A stretch of 64,000 bases of DNA from assembly GCA_028583415.1 (NCBI GenBank), contig CM053276.1, forward strand, positions 117,519,002 to 117,583,001, read 5' to 3'. Within the stretch, counting starts at the first letter, position 1. Every line of letters starts with the position of its first letter. The notes beneath the pieces were generated by a model, which ran no database searches, was not told where the DNA came from, and saw only the letters and a program-made list of their open reading frames with translations. This document shows positions 48,904-62,300 of the stretch, one piece after another. The translations under genes were made by a program, and so were the position numbers. The stretch is from Protea cynaroides (Eukaryota > Streptophyta > Magnoliopsida > Proteales > Proteaceae).

Positions 48904-51900
48904 CTACAACCAACGCTGTACCAGAGAAAGACCACAGACAACAATTACCACGTAAACACTGCAATCCAAAAAGAACGTACCAATCACCTTTTGCAAAACC
49001 AATCCCATCTCTAAGGCCTTTCCTAGTCCCTCTGCCCAACCGTACCCATCTTCAGAAGGTGTTTGTCTTGGTTCTTCCTGAGCTTTATCAGAATGTCCTG
49101 TCTTCTCATATAGCAGCCATGCAAGCACAATAGTAACATCGGTCAACAAGATTAGATAAACTGGTCTAGGCGCTATGATGCTCCTTACAAAGCTACTGCC
49201 AAGCAAAGGAAACCTGAGATGTGATAGAACAACAATAAGGGCTATGCCGACGGAACAAAGGAGACGGGTTTTCTCAGAAGCAGAGACGGAGGAGCTAATT
49301 CGGCTGGCAGTGAAAATTTTGGAGTGATGCCCCCAGGGTTTGGTATGTGGTTCAGCATGAACCATTGAAGTGGACATGTTTTGAGCTGCTGAGGACAAGG
49401 TTATTGCTGGTGTCTTGCCACTGGTGTCCAGAGGAGCAGCTCTCAGGTAGTCAACACTCGTCTCACATTCCCACAGCTGAGGCTCCATTATGCTTTCAGT
49501 GCCAATGGCAGCATTGCTAGCATATTCATTGCTGATCTCATATTTTGCTGCAGTAGTGCCAGGGGCATCTTCCTCACCATCCAAAGGGACTATAATACCA
49601 AAATAATCAATGAGCGACAATGTAGAATATAAAATAGGTATAGAAGACATAATATTTAATGCATTAACAAATAACCATAACCATGGACATCTTGTAATAT
49701 ATTGAAGTAAGTTCAGTAAGCTTCTTGCTTTGTGGTGCACTGAGAAGGTGAAAACTGCTGATTCCAGATTTGAAGATCAGCTAATAATAGGATCTCAGCA
49801 CACATCCATTTAATTATTAATGCAATAACTTACATATAGGTCCATTATGTTGACCACTGGAACAAAAGTTAATTAGAACACAAATTAAGTGGCAAATGAC
49901 CCAATCACATTGTAAGGTGATTTTGTTTTCAAACTTTAAGTTCACATTCTGTGAGTTAAAGCACTTGCAATCCTTGAATTGAAGTACCTGAAAGAAACAC
50001 TTACAACAGTCCATGGGTTGGGAGTGCATTTGAAAGGCAAAAAGTAATTTAATTTATCTGGACATCTCTAAGCCTAAAATCAATGCTGGATGGAGTTGCT
50101 TCCCTTGGTTCCTTATATCTTATTTTTAGCTTAATGAAACTTAAAATTCATATATGTGTACAAGAATGTGTAAAAGAAAATAAATTCGGGCTGATTTCAA
50201 TTTGGTGCTTTCATGTTCTTGCTCCCAAAATATGCCTTTTGGTTTAGAAACTGTTATTTCTGTAAATATTTAACCAAATGGTAGTCTTCTTCTTACTCAC
50301 AATTCCTTATTAGCCGAAATAAATAATGGGTTGAACACTTACCTCCGTTAGGTCCCAATTACTCTTACTACCTAGTAGTCTGCACACACTCAAAACTCTT
50401 ATGGGATTATCTTCTAACAATGAGTTTCTTATATTGCAGGGTCTCTTGGGTAACAAGGTATTAGCTTCTGCACCTCTCTCTCAAACCACAGAGTTTGATG
50501 GAGACTTCGCTGCATTTATGCGAAGCTAGGACCCAACCAGTTATAATAACCACTTTCATTCAACTTCCTTCCATCAAGGAAGTTAAGGGTGATTCTAACT
50601 GCTTAAGCAAGCAATCACCAGTCTCATATATTAGAAACCACAACATTTCCAAGAGAAGGGGACAGGCTGATGTGGCATTTTGGGCCACATCAACCAACAT
50701 TTTCCTGCTTGGCCGATATTGTCACATGGCAAAATATGTTTTGAGTTGCAAACCTGATGTATGGCTATATGTACCATCTAAGATCAATCATTGTGTATTT
50801 CTTCATGTTCAAAATGTAAATTCTAACCCATGAATCATGGCAGTACATGTACAACACCTAAAACACTCTCTTCCATGTAATATGACGAGCCATTCTTTTC
50901 ACAATGAATCTTTATGTAGCAACCTTCAACTTTATAAAATCAACCCCGTTATCAATTTTCAGTCCAAACTTTAGTTCCTTCTGTCTTTATAGTTGTCTGT
51001 CAATTCAAACTGAATGTGCATAAAATAATAATGATAAAACACAATGTGTCTACACCGACTCACATAGCATATGTTATTAGAGAAGTGATCTGCCACAATA
51101 TTGTCACAAAAAATCTGAATCGACCTTTCAGTAGATAGAACAACCTTGAGATCTGTGACAAAAAACCTCAATTCTTATGATGCCCGAGAGACAACCTCAT
51201 AGCATGTCACAACTTCTGCTTCCACAGTAGAAGAGGCATTTTTCAGTTGCTTTACCCTCCTCCAGGAAGCAAAAAAAATGCAGCCAAAGGAAAACTTCCA
51301 TATCTCCACACTCAGCATAATCTGAATCTGAACATCCAATCAGATCCAAAAAATAGTCAAATACGTGACCATAGGGTCCTTAGTGCCCTGAAGGTATCTC
51401 AGCAAGCACTCTGCCGCTGTCCAATGTAGTATACCATGATTTTTCTGAAACCTTTTCAAAACTTTTATTGCAAAGGCACTATTAGATCTTGTGCAAACCT
51501 CATATATCAAAATGCCTACAGCAGATGCATACAGAAAATTCTGCAATTCTTGCTTCTCTAAGTCATTCATCCCATATTGTTCCAAACTAAGTTGATTACC
51601 TTTAACTATAGGTGCTACACTTAATGAATGGTACTTCATACTAAAACATTCTAGAATTTTGAATATGAATCATCTTTGGGACAACCAGAATGTTTTATTG
51701 ACCTGTTCTGGTGAATATCTATGTCCAACATATAAAAGGCTTCGCCCAAATCCTTCATCTCAAAGTTAAATTAAAGAACTGTTTCATCTCATGCAACAAC
51801 CCTAGATCACTACTCGCTATTACTAATAGAATATCATCTAGAATAATGAAATGACCTTCCTTAACTTGATATAAATGCAATGATCAACAAGACTTTCCAC

Positions 51901-54900
51901 AAATCTGTAATAAGTAATCGTGTTGTCAAATTTCAAGTATCACTGCCCATAATAAGCTTGTTTCAATCTATATATCGATCTTTTACCCTTGCAGACTAGA
52001 TGATCTACTTTATCCAACGAAAACCCTTCTAGTTGATCCATGTATACCTCCTCCATAAGGTCAACATTCAAGAATTCTGTCTTGTCATCCATTTAATGTA
52101 GCTCAATATCAAAGTGAGCTACCAACGTCATAATAACTCACAAAATCTTTCTTATTACTGGAGAAATTTTTTTTCTTCTTTATAATCAATACATTCCTTT
52201 TGATTAAACCCTTTTGCCACAAGATGGACCTTCATCTCTCTATGTTGCAATTAGGATCCCTTTTAGTTTATAAACCCATTCACATCCAATGGTCTTTAAC
52301 AATTCAACGAACATACTTGATTCCTTGCCATTGACTCCATTTCATCTTTCATGGCAGTTTGCCATAAAATATAGTTTAGACCATTCATGGCATGTCAGAA
52401 ATGAGAATGTCGTCAAATCTACATCCAATGCAACATCAAACTCACAATCTTGAAGGTTTACAATCATATTGCCGAGTTTTTGACTCCTGAGGATTTCCTT
52501 AAACTTATTTGTTCATTTTCAATATCCTCATTTAGAACAATTAGGTTCAGTAGCAACTTTCTCATGAGTGTTCATGAGATGATCCTTCATGAATCACAAG
52601 TAAAGGGATTAACCCTGCACTTCCAACTGTTGAAGTAACTATCTGAACACTCAATTCATTGAACCCTAAGTTCTGTGGCTGTAAACTCTCACTATTGCTG
52701 CATTCTCCAAAAAATTGGCAACCTTAAATTCCACAATAATGTGTATTAGATGGGGAATAAAACCTGTAACCTTTAAACCTCTACAGATAACCAATTAATA
52801 TTCACTAACTGTTCTAAGGTCTAACTTCCTCCCTTATAAATTTTACACCTACACGTGTATGCCTTAAACTAGGTTTTCATTCTTTCCAAAGTTCAAAAAA
52901 AGCCTTTGGAACAGCTTTAGATGGAACCCATTTAGAATGTATACCACAGTTTTCATGACTTCACTCCAAAAGGACAAATGAAGGTTAGAGAAAATGATCA
53001 AACTTCAAACCATGTGAGTTCGGTTCTTCATTCAGCAACATCATTCTGGTCTAATGGCCCATGTACACAGTAATACCTTGCCCTCCAAGAAACGTGCAAA
53101 AGGACTAAGTGCTAATCTAGACTCGGTGTACCTTCAATAATATTCACCACCTGTCTGATTTTTACTATATTACTTTACAAGTTTGTTTCTCTACTTCTGC
53201 TTTATAGTTTCTGAAGACATACATGCCTCATCTTTATGAACTAGAAGATAGAAATACATAAACACTGTATAATTATCTATAAATGAGATAAAATATCTCT
53301 GATCATTCAAACAAGGTGGTGCAAATGATACATAAATATTTGCATGCATGATCTCCAGCGCTGCAATACTCCTCCTCGCACCCTTTTTGGTTTTATTGGT
53401 ATGTTTTCCTTTAATGCACACGCAACCAAAGTCAACAAAGTCTAGAGACTCAAACACTCCGGTGTTTACTATCCACTTGATTCTATCAATCAAGATGACA
53501 ATCTCTAGAGCCATAACATAGAGGTTCCTCATCCACAATTTTTCTCATTATGCCAATACCATCCGTGTAAGTAAATTACTTTCAAAAACTAGATCTAAAT
53601 GCAAAGGTATAAACCATCAACTAAGGAACCAGATCTGATTAAAACACAGTTTTTAAGCTGTATACAAATCCTATAGGTGCTATTCTTGAAACATAAATCA
53701 AGTTCTGTCAGAAATATGGAATATAAAAAGTCATCTCTAGATCTTGAACAAATCCGAAAGGCAATATTAATCTACGGACACTAATAGCTTCCACTTAAGA
53801 CTGCGCCCAGTTTCTGAAATAGATGCTCCTGTCATTTTCCATCGGAAGCCTTGTCTAAAGAAATATCTGCATAGTATATTGACAATGTGAATTGTAGAAT
53901 TAGAATCAACCCACCAATTATTGTGATGAATATTAGTATAACAAAGTTAAGACTCAAATGTACCTTTATTTTCTAGCCACCTAGAAGCATTTGGGATCTT
54001 TATTGCCTTCTTTCTTCATAGGCATTTTCCGTTTCCTCTTCTGCAAGGACCTACTGGTTTGCCCTTTACCATGGGTGATCAAATGTGCACTCTCCATTGT
54101 CTCTTGCCTTAATCTCTCCTCCTCTTGAACACACACGGCCTGGAGTACACACACGGCCTGGAGTTCATTGATTGAACAATTCTCTTTTTGTACGTAGTAG
54201 CATGTTTTAAAAGTACCATACTCCTTTGGGTGAGAATTAAGAACGAAATGCACAAAAAAAGACTCAAGATATTTCCAGGTCCATGCACTTTAACTGAATT
54301 GCTATGTCCTTGATCTCCATAATGTGTTGACGGACCCCTTTGCTACCTTTGTGCTTCATAGAGAGAAGTTTCTCTATTAAGGTGCTGGTCAGAACCTTAG
54401 TGAAGATCACAAAATGGTCATCAATAGCCTTCATGTAATATTTTGCCTTAGTACACTCAGGTATTGATTCCCTAATGCTCTTGCTTATGGTAGCCTTGAT
54501 GGGCATTAGACTTAGGCAGTTAGACCGCTCCCACATTCCATAGTGAGCCTCTTCAGCTGGCGTGCTTGATTCCATGGGAGTAGTGGGCTTTGCCACACGG
54601 AGCACCAAATCTAAATCCATGCACCCTAAGGCTAAGAGAACATCTTCCTTCCAGTCATAATAATTAGGGAAAATTACACAGACACCTCTCTATAGTTGAG
54701 AAACTACACAGAACTACCCTGTCTTTACATAAGCTACACAGACTACCCCTCTAACAATGCTTTCATACACTCTCACCCACACTATTACTTACAACTTAAC
54801 GGGAGAATGTCAAATTTTTTTAAGACAAAAATACCCTTTGTTCCTCTTTATTCTCCAAAGAAACTATCTCTTTATTCCATTAAAGGCAGTAATTTTCCAT

Positions 54901-57900
54901 GGCAAACGTACCTCATCTCATCTTACTTGTTGAGAGACAAATTTAGCGATTCAGGGAAAGAAGAGATCTTCTTGAAAATAGGGAGTTCTTTAGGGCTTGC
55001 AGAGAGCATGGAGATTCATCCTCAGAATCTCCTTTTTTATTCTAAAGCTCTCACTCAATTTCATTTCGATTTTGATTCACCACCCCTCTTCCGTACCACT
55101 ATCGAATGCGAAATTGATGGTAATTAAACTAAGAGATGATGCCTTGAGGGAGCGCGGCACTTTTGATTCTACAATCTGAGTTCCCTTCCATGGGAACATT
55201 TTAATGTTGGAGGTGGCATTTTCATTTGATCTGCATGGCTTCTTCAAGGTTGTTGCAAGAAAACGATGGGAGTTATAGAAGAAAATCGAGTTGGAGAAAG
55301 ATGCAAACGAGTTTGAATTAGCAGATTCTTTTCCAAAATGTCCTATTCTGTTGATTACTCCATCACCACCGACTCTGATCTCTGCATCGTCACAGCCGGA
55401 GCTCGTCAAATACTGGAGAATCCAGACTTGATCTATTACACAGAAACTTGAAGCTGGTAAACTCCCTGTTAATTTCTCTCAATTTCCCATATCTATAGAG
55501 TTCCCCAAATCGTTGGAGAAGAACACACAGACAGTAGTTGGAGAAGAAAGAGGAACAAAGAGAGATTTTCGTTCCAAAATAAAGAGGAAAAAAGGGTATT
55601 TTTGTCTTAAAAAAATCTTTAAAAAATTGACATTCTCCCGTTAAGTTGTAAGTAACGGTGTGAATGAAAGTGTATGAAAGAATTGTTAGAGGGGTAGTCT
55701 GTATAGCTTTTGTAAAGACAGGGTAGTTCCGTGTAGTTTCTCAACTGTAGAGGGGGTGTTTGTGTAATTTTCCCTAATAATTATGCTCATTCAACATTGG
55801 GATTCTAAACTGATTATAAAGCATAACTGCAAGAAAAATGTGACATACCAAATACTTTATAAATGAAATTAACCCATACTAATTTTCAATGATAAACCAA
55901 ATGCTCGTTACTACCTATTTGTGGGCTAAAGTTACAACTTACAAATGGTCTTTATCTTTAGTAATGAAACTCGAATGCATCACTAGAAACAAAAAATAAT
56001 AATAATTCCACGCCTATATATATATATATATATCTTTCCCTTGGTGTTTATCGTCCCATCTTATTCAACCTTATATGCAAGAAAATAGATACCTCTCTAT
56101 GGGGATGGTATCCATTTTCAATGCATTGGTTGCAATATTTGATGCCAATTCTATTTATTTACAATTCATTGCCTATTCTTTAATTTTCATGGGGCTTTGG
56201 GTGCTATGGCAATTCCTAAGCCCTCTCATAGCAATCCTGTAAACATATTACATCAAGAAACCAAAAGGATTCTAAAGTGTCACAAAATATTTCCTTATGT
56301 GACATGAATTAAAACATATTTGGCTTGGTAAGTCAATCGGATGAGTGAAGCTGCCAAATCCCTGAATCAAATACTCTTTTAAAATACCCTGAATTATTTA
56401 GTTAACTTAGTAAAGAAACAACCCAATTAACTAAGTTAACTTGGTAGGTTAAAACAGTATAAGTTCACTGTATCAACTGGGTGAGTTGACCGGTCGAGCT
56501 CATTGTATCAACTGGGTGAGTTGACTGATCTAGCTCATTGTCAATTCAGTGAGCTAACTGGCCAATTTACTATACCAACTTGATAAGTTGATTGGCCGAG
56601 TTTAGTGAGTCGGAGTAATGACTCAAATCGGTCAAGGTACCTTGGAGGCTTGGACAATTGGGTTGGGTCACAGGTCGAGTTAGTTGATGGGTCAACCATG
56701 CCTCACATCATATTTTAGTAGTGTCAGCCAACACATGTTAGTGGAAATTATATATTATGCACACTAGCCAGCCCCTCAAGCGCATGATAGCAAATCAGTT
56801 TGCAACGGTACACATTAGCACTTGTCATATTTATAGCAAAGCCGATTAACATGGTTTTAAAAAAGTAAATATTTTTTTAAAATAATCTGTAAACGAAAAT
56901 CCACCACAGCTTACAAGCAGATGACCAGAACTTTCCACAGCAGCTTCTTGCAAGGCCAGCGACCAACGATGAATACGGCCAACGACGATCGTCGTCAGGT
57001 TTCTGGCCATTGCCCAACCAATCTGAAAATCCGAGTGTATCCAGTGTTCATATCTCTGTCAGATGCAACTATTGAGGTCACTATATACGCCAACAGACAT
57101 CTCTTTTGGGCGGCAACCAACCATAATACATGAACAGCTGGCTAGGACCTTGCTCTGATACCAAATATGTAAGCTTTCGACCGAATGGTAGTCTTCTTCT
57201 TACTTACGATTCCTTATTAACTGAAATAAATAATGGGTGGAAGACTTTCCTCTGTTATGTCCCAGTAGTCCAGCCATTCTGTCCAACATAATGTATACAT
57301 TCTCTTACTACCAAAATAGTCTGCTCCCATTCAAATTCTTAAAGGGTTACCTTCTAACAATTTGTTTCTTATCTTTGCAGGGTCTCTTGTGTAATAGGAT
57401 ATTGGCTTCTGCAATTGTCTCTCAAACCACAAAGTTTGATGGAGACTCTGTTACATTTATGCAAAGCCATGACCCGTCCAGTTAAATAACTTCCCTCATT
57501 AAACTTCTGTCCATCATAAAAATTAAGGGTGGTTCTAACTGCTTAAGCAACCACCAGTCCCATAAGTTAGAGACTGCAATGTTTCCAATAGAAGGGGACT
57601 AGCTGATGCCTCAATTTGGGCCACATAAGCCATTAATTTCCACCATCTTCGTAACCAAATGCTCCATTCTAAATTTTGCTTCAATGATTTTTTCTTTCAT
57701 TCCTCTCCTCTTCTTTAAATTCAACCATCCTCGTTTTAGTACTTCTATCAATATCTTACATTGTCTCTTCTGTTATCCCCAAATGGTTCCAAGTTTCTCT
57801 CTCTATTTATTTCAGATTCCTATTTTGAGTATCCTATAAGTTCTTTCCTTCTCCCCTCCCCCCTCCCAATGTTGGTTACATAATTTGCAAAATTTTATGA

Positions 57901-58541
57901 AAGGGGAAAACTCCAATGACTAATTCCTAATCGCTCGGCCTTGCCATTTTCTCCTATGCATGTCCAACAACACCGACGCTAGAATTCCTAGCAATTGTAT
58001 GAGCTAATAACAAGACATTGAAAGGTTTCAATAAAACAGCATACAACGAAACCTGCTGTTTAACAAATATGCTCCGATGCTTTAGTTTCAAATAGATATC
58101 TACCTTATTTCACTTTTTTTTTTTTTTTTGGGTTGAAACCCTAGTTCACACTTCACGGTTCACACACACGGCTAACATAACATGATTCAAACCTGATGCC
58201 ACAATAGCTTTTACATCCAGCCGAGATCAAAATAATTCCAATCAACGGAACAAGGACAAATGCACATGAACCATACGCTTTTCTCACATACTTAAGGTAA
58301 AGGAAATCGAACGAAGTACTCGATAGAATTTAAAGAGAATTCTTCAGAAAAGGAGGGGAGGGGAGAGGAAGGAGAAAAAAAGGATACCATCGCTTTGAGA
58401 CAATTCCGGTGACGTAGAAGTAAGATATGATTGTGGTGATGAGGGTGGTAAATTTTGGATTCTACCAGTAATGAGAGCGAGCCGATCAGGTCCCCTCTCA
58501 ACAATTCTTCTTCGTCGACTGTCTCTGGCGCTCGTTGCCAT
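48904..58541 (-). CDS. GET2: GET2/CAML-like tail-anchored protein receptor subunit
   Basis: Two exons, 58541-58388 and 49589-48904, join in phase (G|TC) to 279 residues. Exon 1 carries the N-terminal cytosolic signature of GET2/CAML proteins, RRRRIVERGPDRLALITG at 9-26, which binds the GET3 ATPase carrying tail-anchored proteins. Exon 2 encodes a Ser/Thr-rich linker followed by three hydrophobic segments at about 161-178, 194-212 and 253-275, with a polar loop EKTGHSDKAQEEP between the last two. Three C-terminal helices are the family architecture; in Arabidopsis the equivalent is the GET1-interacting protein G1IP. It should sit in the ER membrane with a GET1 partner. The ATG at 58541 is chosen because the basic motif begins just after it; an in-frame ATG at 58568 would add nine residues. 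The 8798-base intron is filled by a copia element. Assignment from the motif and topology, not a search. Confidence 0.85.
51340..54620 (-). pseudogene. Broken copia gag-pol polyprotein
   Basis: Minus-strand frames, in 5'-3' order, are gag at 54620-53981 (WERSNCLSLMPIKATI, SIRESIPECTKAKYYM, then LQAVCVQEEERLRQET), GAG-pre-integrase/integrase core at 53538-53191 (ACCLNDQ-like PPCLNDQRYFISFIDNYT), and reverse transcriptase-RNase H linker at 51639-51340 (FLYASAVGILIYEVCTR and RYLQGTKD). Frames are short and separated by stops, so no active protein can be made. Confidence 0.78.
54667..55774. mobile_element. Mutator-like non-autonomous element C
   Basis: Terminal inverted repeats of about 180 bases begin GGGAAAATTACACA at both ends and share GTTGAGAAACTACAC, CTACCCTGTCTTTACA and ACTTAACGGGAGAATGTCAA. 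They are flanked by a perfect 9-bp duplication TAATAATTA (54658-54666 and 55775-55783). Total 1108 bases. No transposase; internal frames (plus 54696-55127, minus 55077-55409) have no recognised domain. It interrupts the 5' leader/gag side of the copia element. Confidence 0.9.
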
Positions 58542-58964
58542 ATCTCTCAGCGTCTGTCTTGTCTTCACGAGAGCTACTGAAATTTCAAGGACTGCTTGTT
58601 TCGAATTTCGATCCGATTTCTCTCTCTCATACTCTCACTCTCGTTTCCTATTTTTCTGTTTATTTAATTATCTCCGCAGCCATAATACCCTACGGGGTCG
58701 GTTCGTGATAATCGTCGACACGATCTTCTCTTTTTTCTTTTTCTTTTTTACTGGTTTTTTTTTTTTTTTTTTTTTTTGTAAATTTTTTTTTTCCACACAT
58801 AGCCAACGACATGTCCGATGTAATCAACGGACAAGTAACTGTACTTAGGGGCAAATCAGACTTTGTGCAACAGATGCCCTTTAGTATAAGTAGACCAGTT
58901 CCGAAAATATTCCGAAAATAAACATATCAAACTTCTTGCACTCAAACTCTCTCTACAGTCTCAC
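58542..58964. other. 5' flank of GET2-like gene
   Basis: Contains CT-rich sequence and a T run (58757-58795) and presumably the leader and promoter. No gene. Confidence 0.4.
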
Positions 58965-59342
58965 TCATTCGGAGTTCGTATTCTCATACCAAGCTCCATG
59001 TTTGCCTATACTTGGACAACTAACTTTGGCATCGAAATGACCAAGGGTCCAAAACCCAACCTCTCTTGCCTCTCTCATTGTCCGCAGGTCAGATTTGCTT
59101 CCATAGTGGCTGTTCATTTTCAAACTGCAACACAGCACGAAACCATTGTCGTAGTAGTTTCTTGGTAACTTTGGTTTGAATTTCTTCCTCACGTTAAAGG
59201 AAAAAAGAACTTCGCCTTTAAAGATAGGTGGGGGCTTACAAACTGAATCCACAAGCGCCACTTGTCTGACTTCAAGACTTTGAATGGGATACATTTTAGC
59301 GACAACACCTAGAGCTTGCGAATCCGGTTTTGTTGGGGTCAC
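58965..59342 (-). pseudogene. Possible BAHD acyltransferase fragment
   Basis: The 125-residue minus-strand frame contains FNVRKKFKPKLPRNYYDNGFV, which follows the BAHD pattern N-x-R-x-x-x-x-P-x-L-P-x-x-Y-x-G-N, with Asp in place of the usual Gly before Asn. There is no HXXXD or DFGWG motif in reach and the sequence ends soon after. I read it as a truncated remnant of an acyl-CoA transferase; the rest of the frame is not recognised, so chance resemblance remains possible. Confidence 0.42.
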
Positions 59343-62300
59343 AATTGACGAAGATGTTGTGCGATTACGAAAGAGATGTGGGGTAATATAGGAATTTTAA
59401 AATACCAAGGGAGAACATATGGGAGAGAAAGAGATGTAGAAATTTTGATGTAAGGGAAAATCTGAAAGAAGTTAAGCATAAGGGAGTTTGAATAATCAGA
59501 GAACAAGTATAAAGTAGTAATTAATTGTATTTTTTTTAAATTACAAGCAGACTACTAATTAGGTTTGGGGTTTATTTTTCCGAAGAATTTGGTTAGGATT
59601 TTACAAAATTACCCACCGTATTTTACATAATTAAATATTATCAAAATAAGTATTTTTGGAGGTAAATTAAGGTAGAAGATATATTTAATTTAATTTTTCA
59701 GTTTATGGGGGGCATGTATTACTAGTCATCATTGTAGTACTTCACATTCATTCCTTAATTTCTTATAAATTAATTAAACATTCATTTTTTTTAAATATTT
59801 CTCTTCTACTTCTATCAAATTTATGCATATTTTGTATGGTTTGTTTCTGAGTATAATTTTTGTGCAAATAATATTTTATATGAAATTTTTTTTTCATGTA
59901 AAAAAAACTCTTTTTATTTTTTAAAATTTTACGTTAGAATAGACAGTGAAAAATCTTATATATAGAAAATTTTCTTTTACAATTATTTTACATGAAAACA
60001 AACGGAACTTGAAGAAATGGTCCATTAGAAATATGTTTTCATAATTTTATTGTTTATATTAAAAAAATATTTTATTTTATAGAAGTAAAAGCATGACTGA
60101 AAATTTATAAAATGACATTTTTGTAAGAGACACTAAATAGTCCTAGTAATACAAAAAAGATGGTTTTTACTTATTAGAATGTGTTCTTCGACTGGTGTCT
60201 CAGCCCACCCAAGCCCAGCTAAAAAATAATAACTGAGGATGGTTGGGCTCACCCTTTTCAATATGGAATTGGGCTTTAAAAACCTTGGACCCGGGCAGGG
60301 AACAGGATGTCCTGAAACTTGAGAACCAAAGAAATCTAACATAAGTATGCATATAAATGTGTGCGTGCGTATATAATGTATTACATAGGTAATTTATTAC
60401 ACTGAATAAGATTCCTACAACGTCAGTGTGAGTGGTCTTTCACATGTCCTCACACATTCTATCCTTTTCTTTGTTTTCTCCGATGCTCTCTTTTTCTTGA
60501 CCATGTGGACCCCCCCATTGGTAATACCATTTCCTATAGCTAGACACCCTCATCACCTTCCATGCATGTAGCAGACCTTGATGCCGAACTAGATATAATA
60601 TTTATGTGACCAATTTATCCCTATTGATTTTTTATTCTATGTATTGAGAACTTAGTTGGTGATAATAAGTCAAGGGGTAGGGGAACCCATAACATGGGAA
60701 GCAATGTGATCCAACAAGCCTAGTTACATTATGGTATCCGGCAGAGGGATATATATATATATCACTCACCAAACTGAATTTTTAAAATGCGATCAGCTCA
60801 TCAGCATCAGCCATCAGAGGTTGCATCTTGGTATTGAGTGTGCTTTAAATGAAAATCGTGTACCAAAAACCTTGTAACTGATCATGTTACATTGAGATGG
60901 ATCCATTATCTTGTTACATGGTAATTAATACTTATAAGGCTATGTTTTGATGTCAATAAAAGAAAAACTAGCATAAGATAAAAAGTAATAATGATGGTAC
61001 AATGACCAGTTTATGTGTCTATCTCTCTTCTCTATTTTAATTTTTTTTTTCTTTTTCCTAACATCCAAACACAGCCTAAATAAATACAATTTCAGTTTCC
61101 AGACCCAACAATTAGAGACCTTGCAAGGTTTGAAAACCTATGAATCGAAAACGGTTCGGTTTTGATTCATTTTGATTCAATTCTGATTTGAATAGTCTCA
61201 TAATTGATTTGGAATCAATTCAATCAAATCTATCCAACTCAATTGAACTCCTTTTTTTTTTTTTCTTTTTTTTTTTTTTGGCGCTATAGTGTCCACTATG
61301 AAGACCATAAGATGGAATTGGATACTCAAAGGGAGGGGTGGGGATGGTGCAAGTACTCATGCGTCAATGAAATTGGGAGGACTTGATCCACCGACAAATC
61401 ATATCAGATATATACCTTCTTAAACGAGCAATTCCAAACTGCGCAACTCGATCAATTAAACTCAATATACACGGAATCAGTTTGATTGGAATGCCCATTC
61501 TGCAATCAATTTTTAAAGCATGAGAGGATTCTCTGCTATGAACACAGTAAAAATCTTGCCACAATGTCAAGGGTGACAACCCCATTAACAAGCAGAAATA
61601 TTACACCAATATTTCAAGTCAGTTCAATGCAGCCTAGTTACTATTCCTTCTTTTGAATTATTTTTGAGACTACAAGGAATAGTCCTATCAACAAGTCAGA
61701 CCTGAGTCCTTAGACAGATCATGATTTGACATTCGTTATACCTAATGGAAAGGAGATATTCCAATGAACCATGTGTCAAATTTTATGAACTCTTTCAACC
61801 ATATAACTAGACATGGGTTTGTACTTTATACTATTTAAAAACATCCCATAAAATAAGGGAAGTAAAAAAATAAAAATTATTTAGTAAATTATTATTGTTA
61901 CAAGGATCTATTATTTTTTCAAACATCACAAGCTATGTATTATATTATATGGGCTAAAGATATGTCCATTTTGACAAATGGACAAAGAGAATATAGTCTA
62001 AATTAAACACATATCAAATTTAAGTCTACAATTTTTTTGGGTAATACGACTACAATTAAATGCTTTTGTCTACATACATCCCATATATATTCATGCATGT
62101 ATATTAGTATTCTAAGCGTTATTATATACACCTTCTGTCAATTCTGAATGATTTAGATTAACAAATAAATTCTGAATGATTTAGATTAATAAATATATAT
62201 ATATTATATACACCTTCTCTCAATTCTGAATGATTTAGATTAACAAACATATATATATATATATATATATATAACTGAATGGTCTAACTTTACCTTGTGA

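Larger units (their letters stand above)
50261..57635 (-). mobile_element. Ty1/copia retrotransposon, full length, decayed
   Basis: LTRs at 50261-50699 and 57168-57635 share GGTAGTCTTCTTCTTAC, CTTATTA(G/A)C(C/T)GAAATAAATAATGGGT, GGGTCTCTTG(G/T)GTAA and GCTTAAGCAA. Read on the minus strand, the right LTR ends in CTTACA and is followed at 57151-57163 by an exact TGGTATCAGAGC primer site. A perfect 5-bp duplication ATTTC flanks it (50256-50260 and 57636-57640). It lies within the GET2-like intron in the same orientation as the gene and contains Mutator-like element C. Confidence 0.88.

Noticed and set aside
53191..54620. Independent host genes on the minus strand
   Set aside because: Motifs match copia gag and integrase, and the frames lie between paired LTRs with a target duplication.
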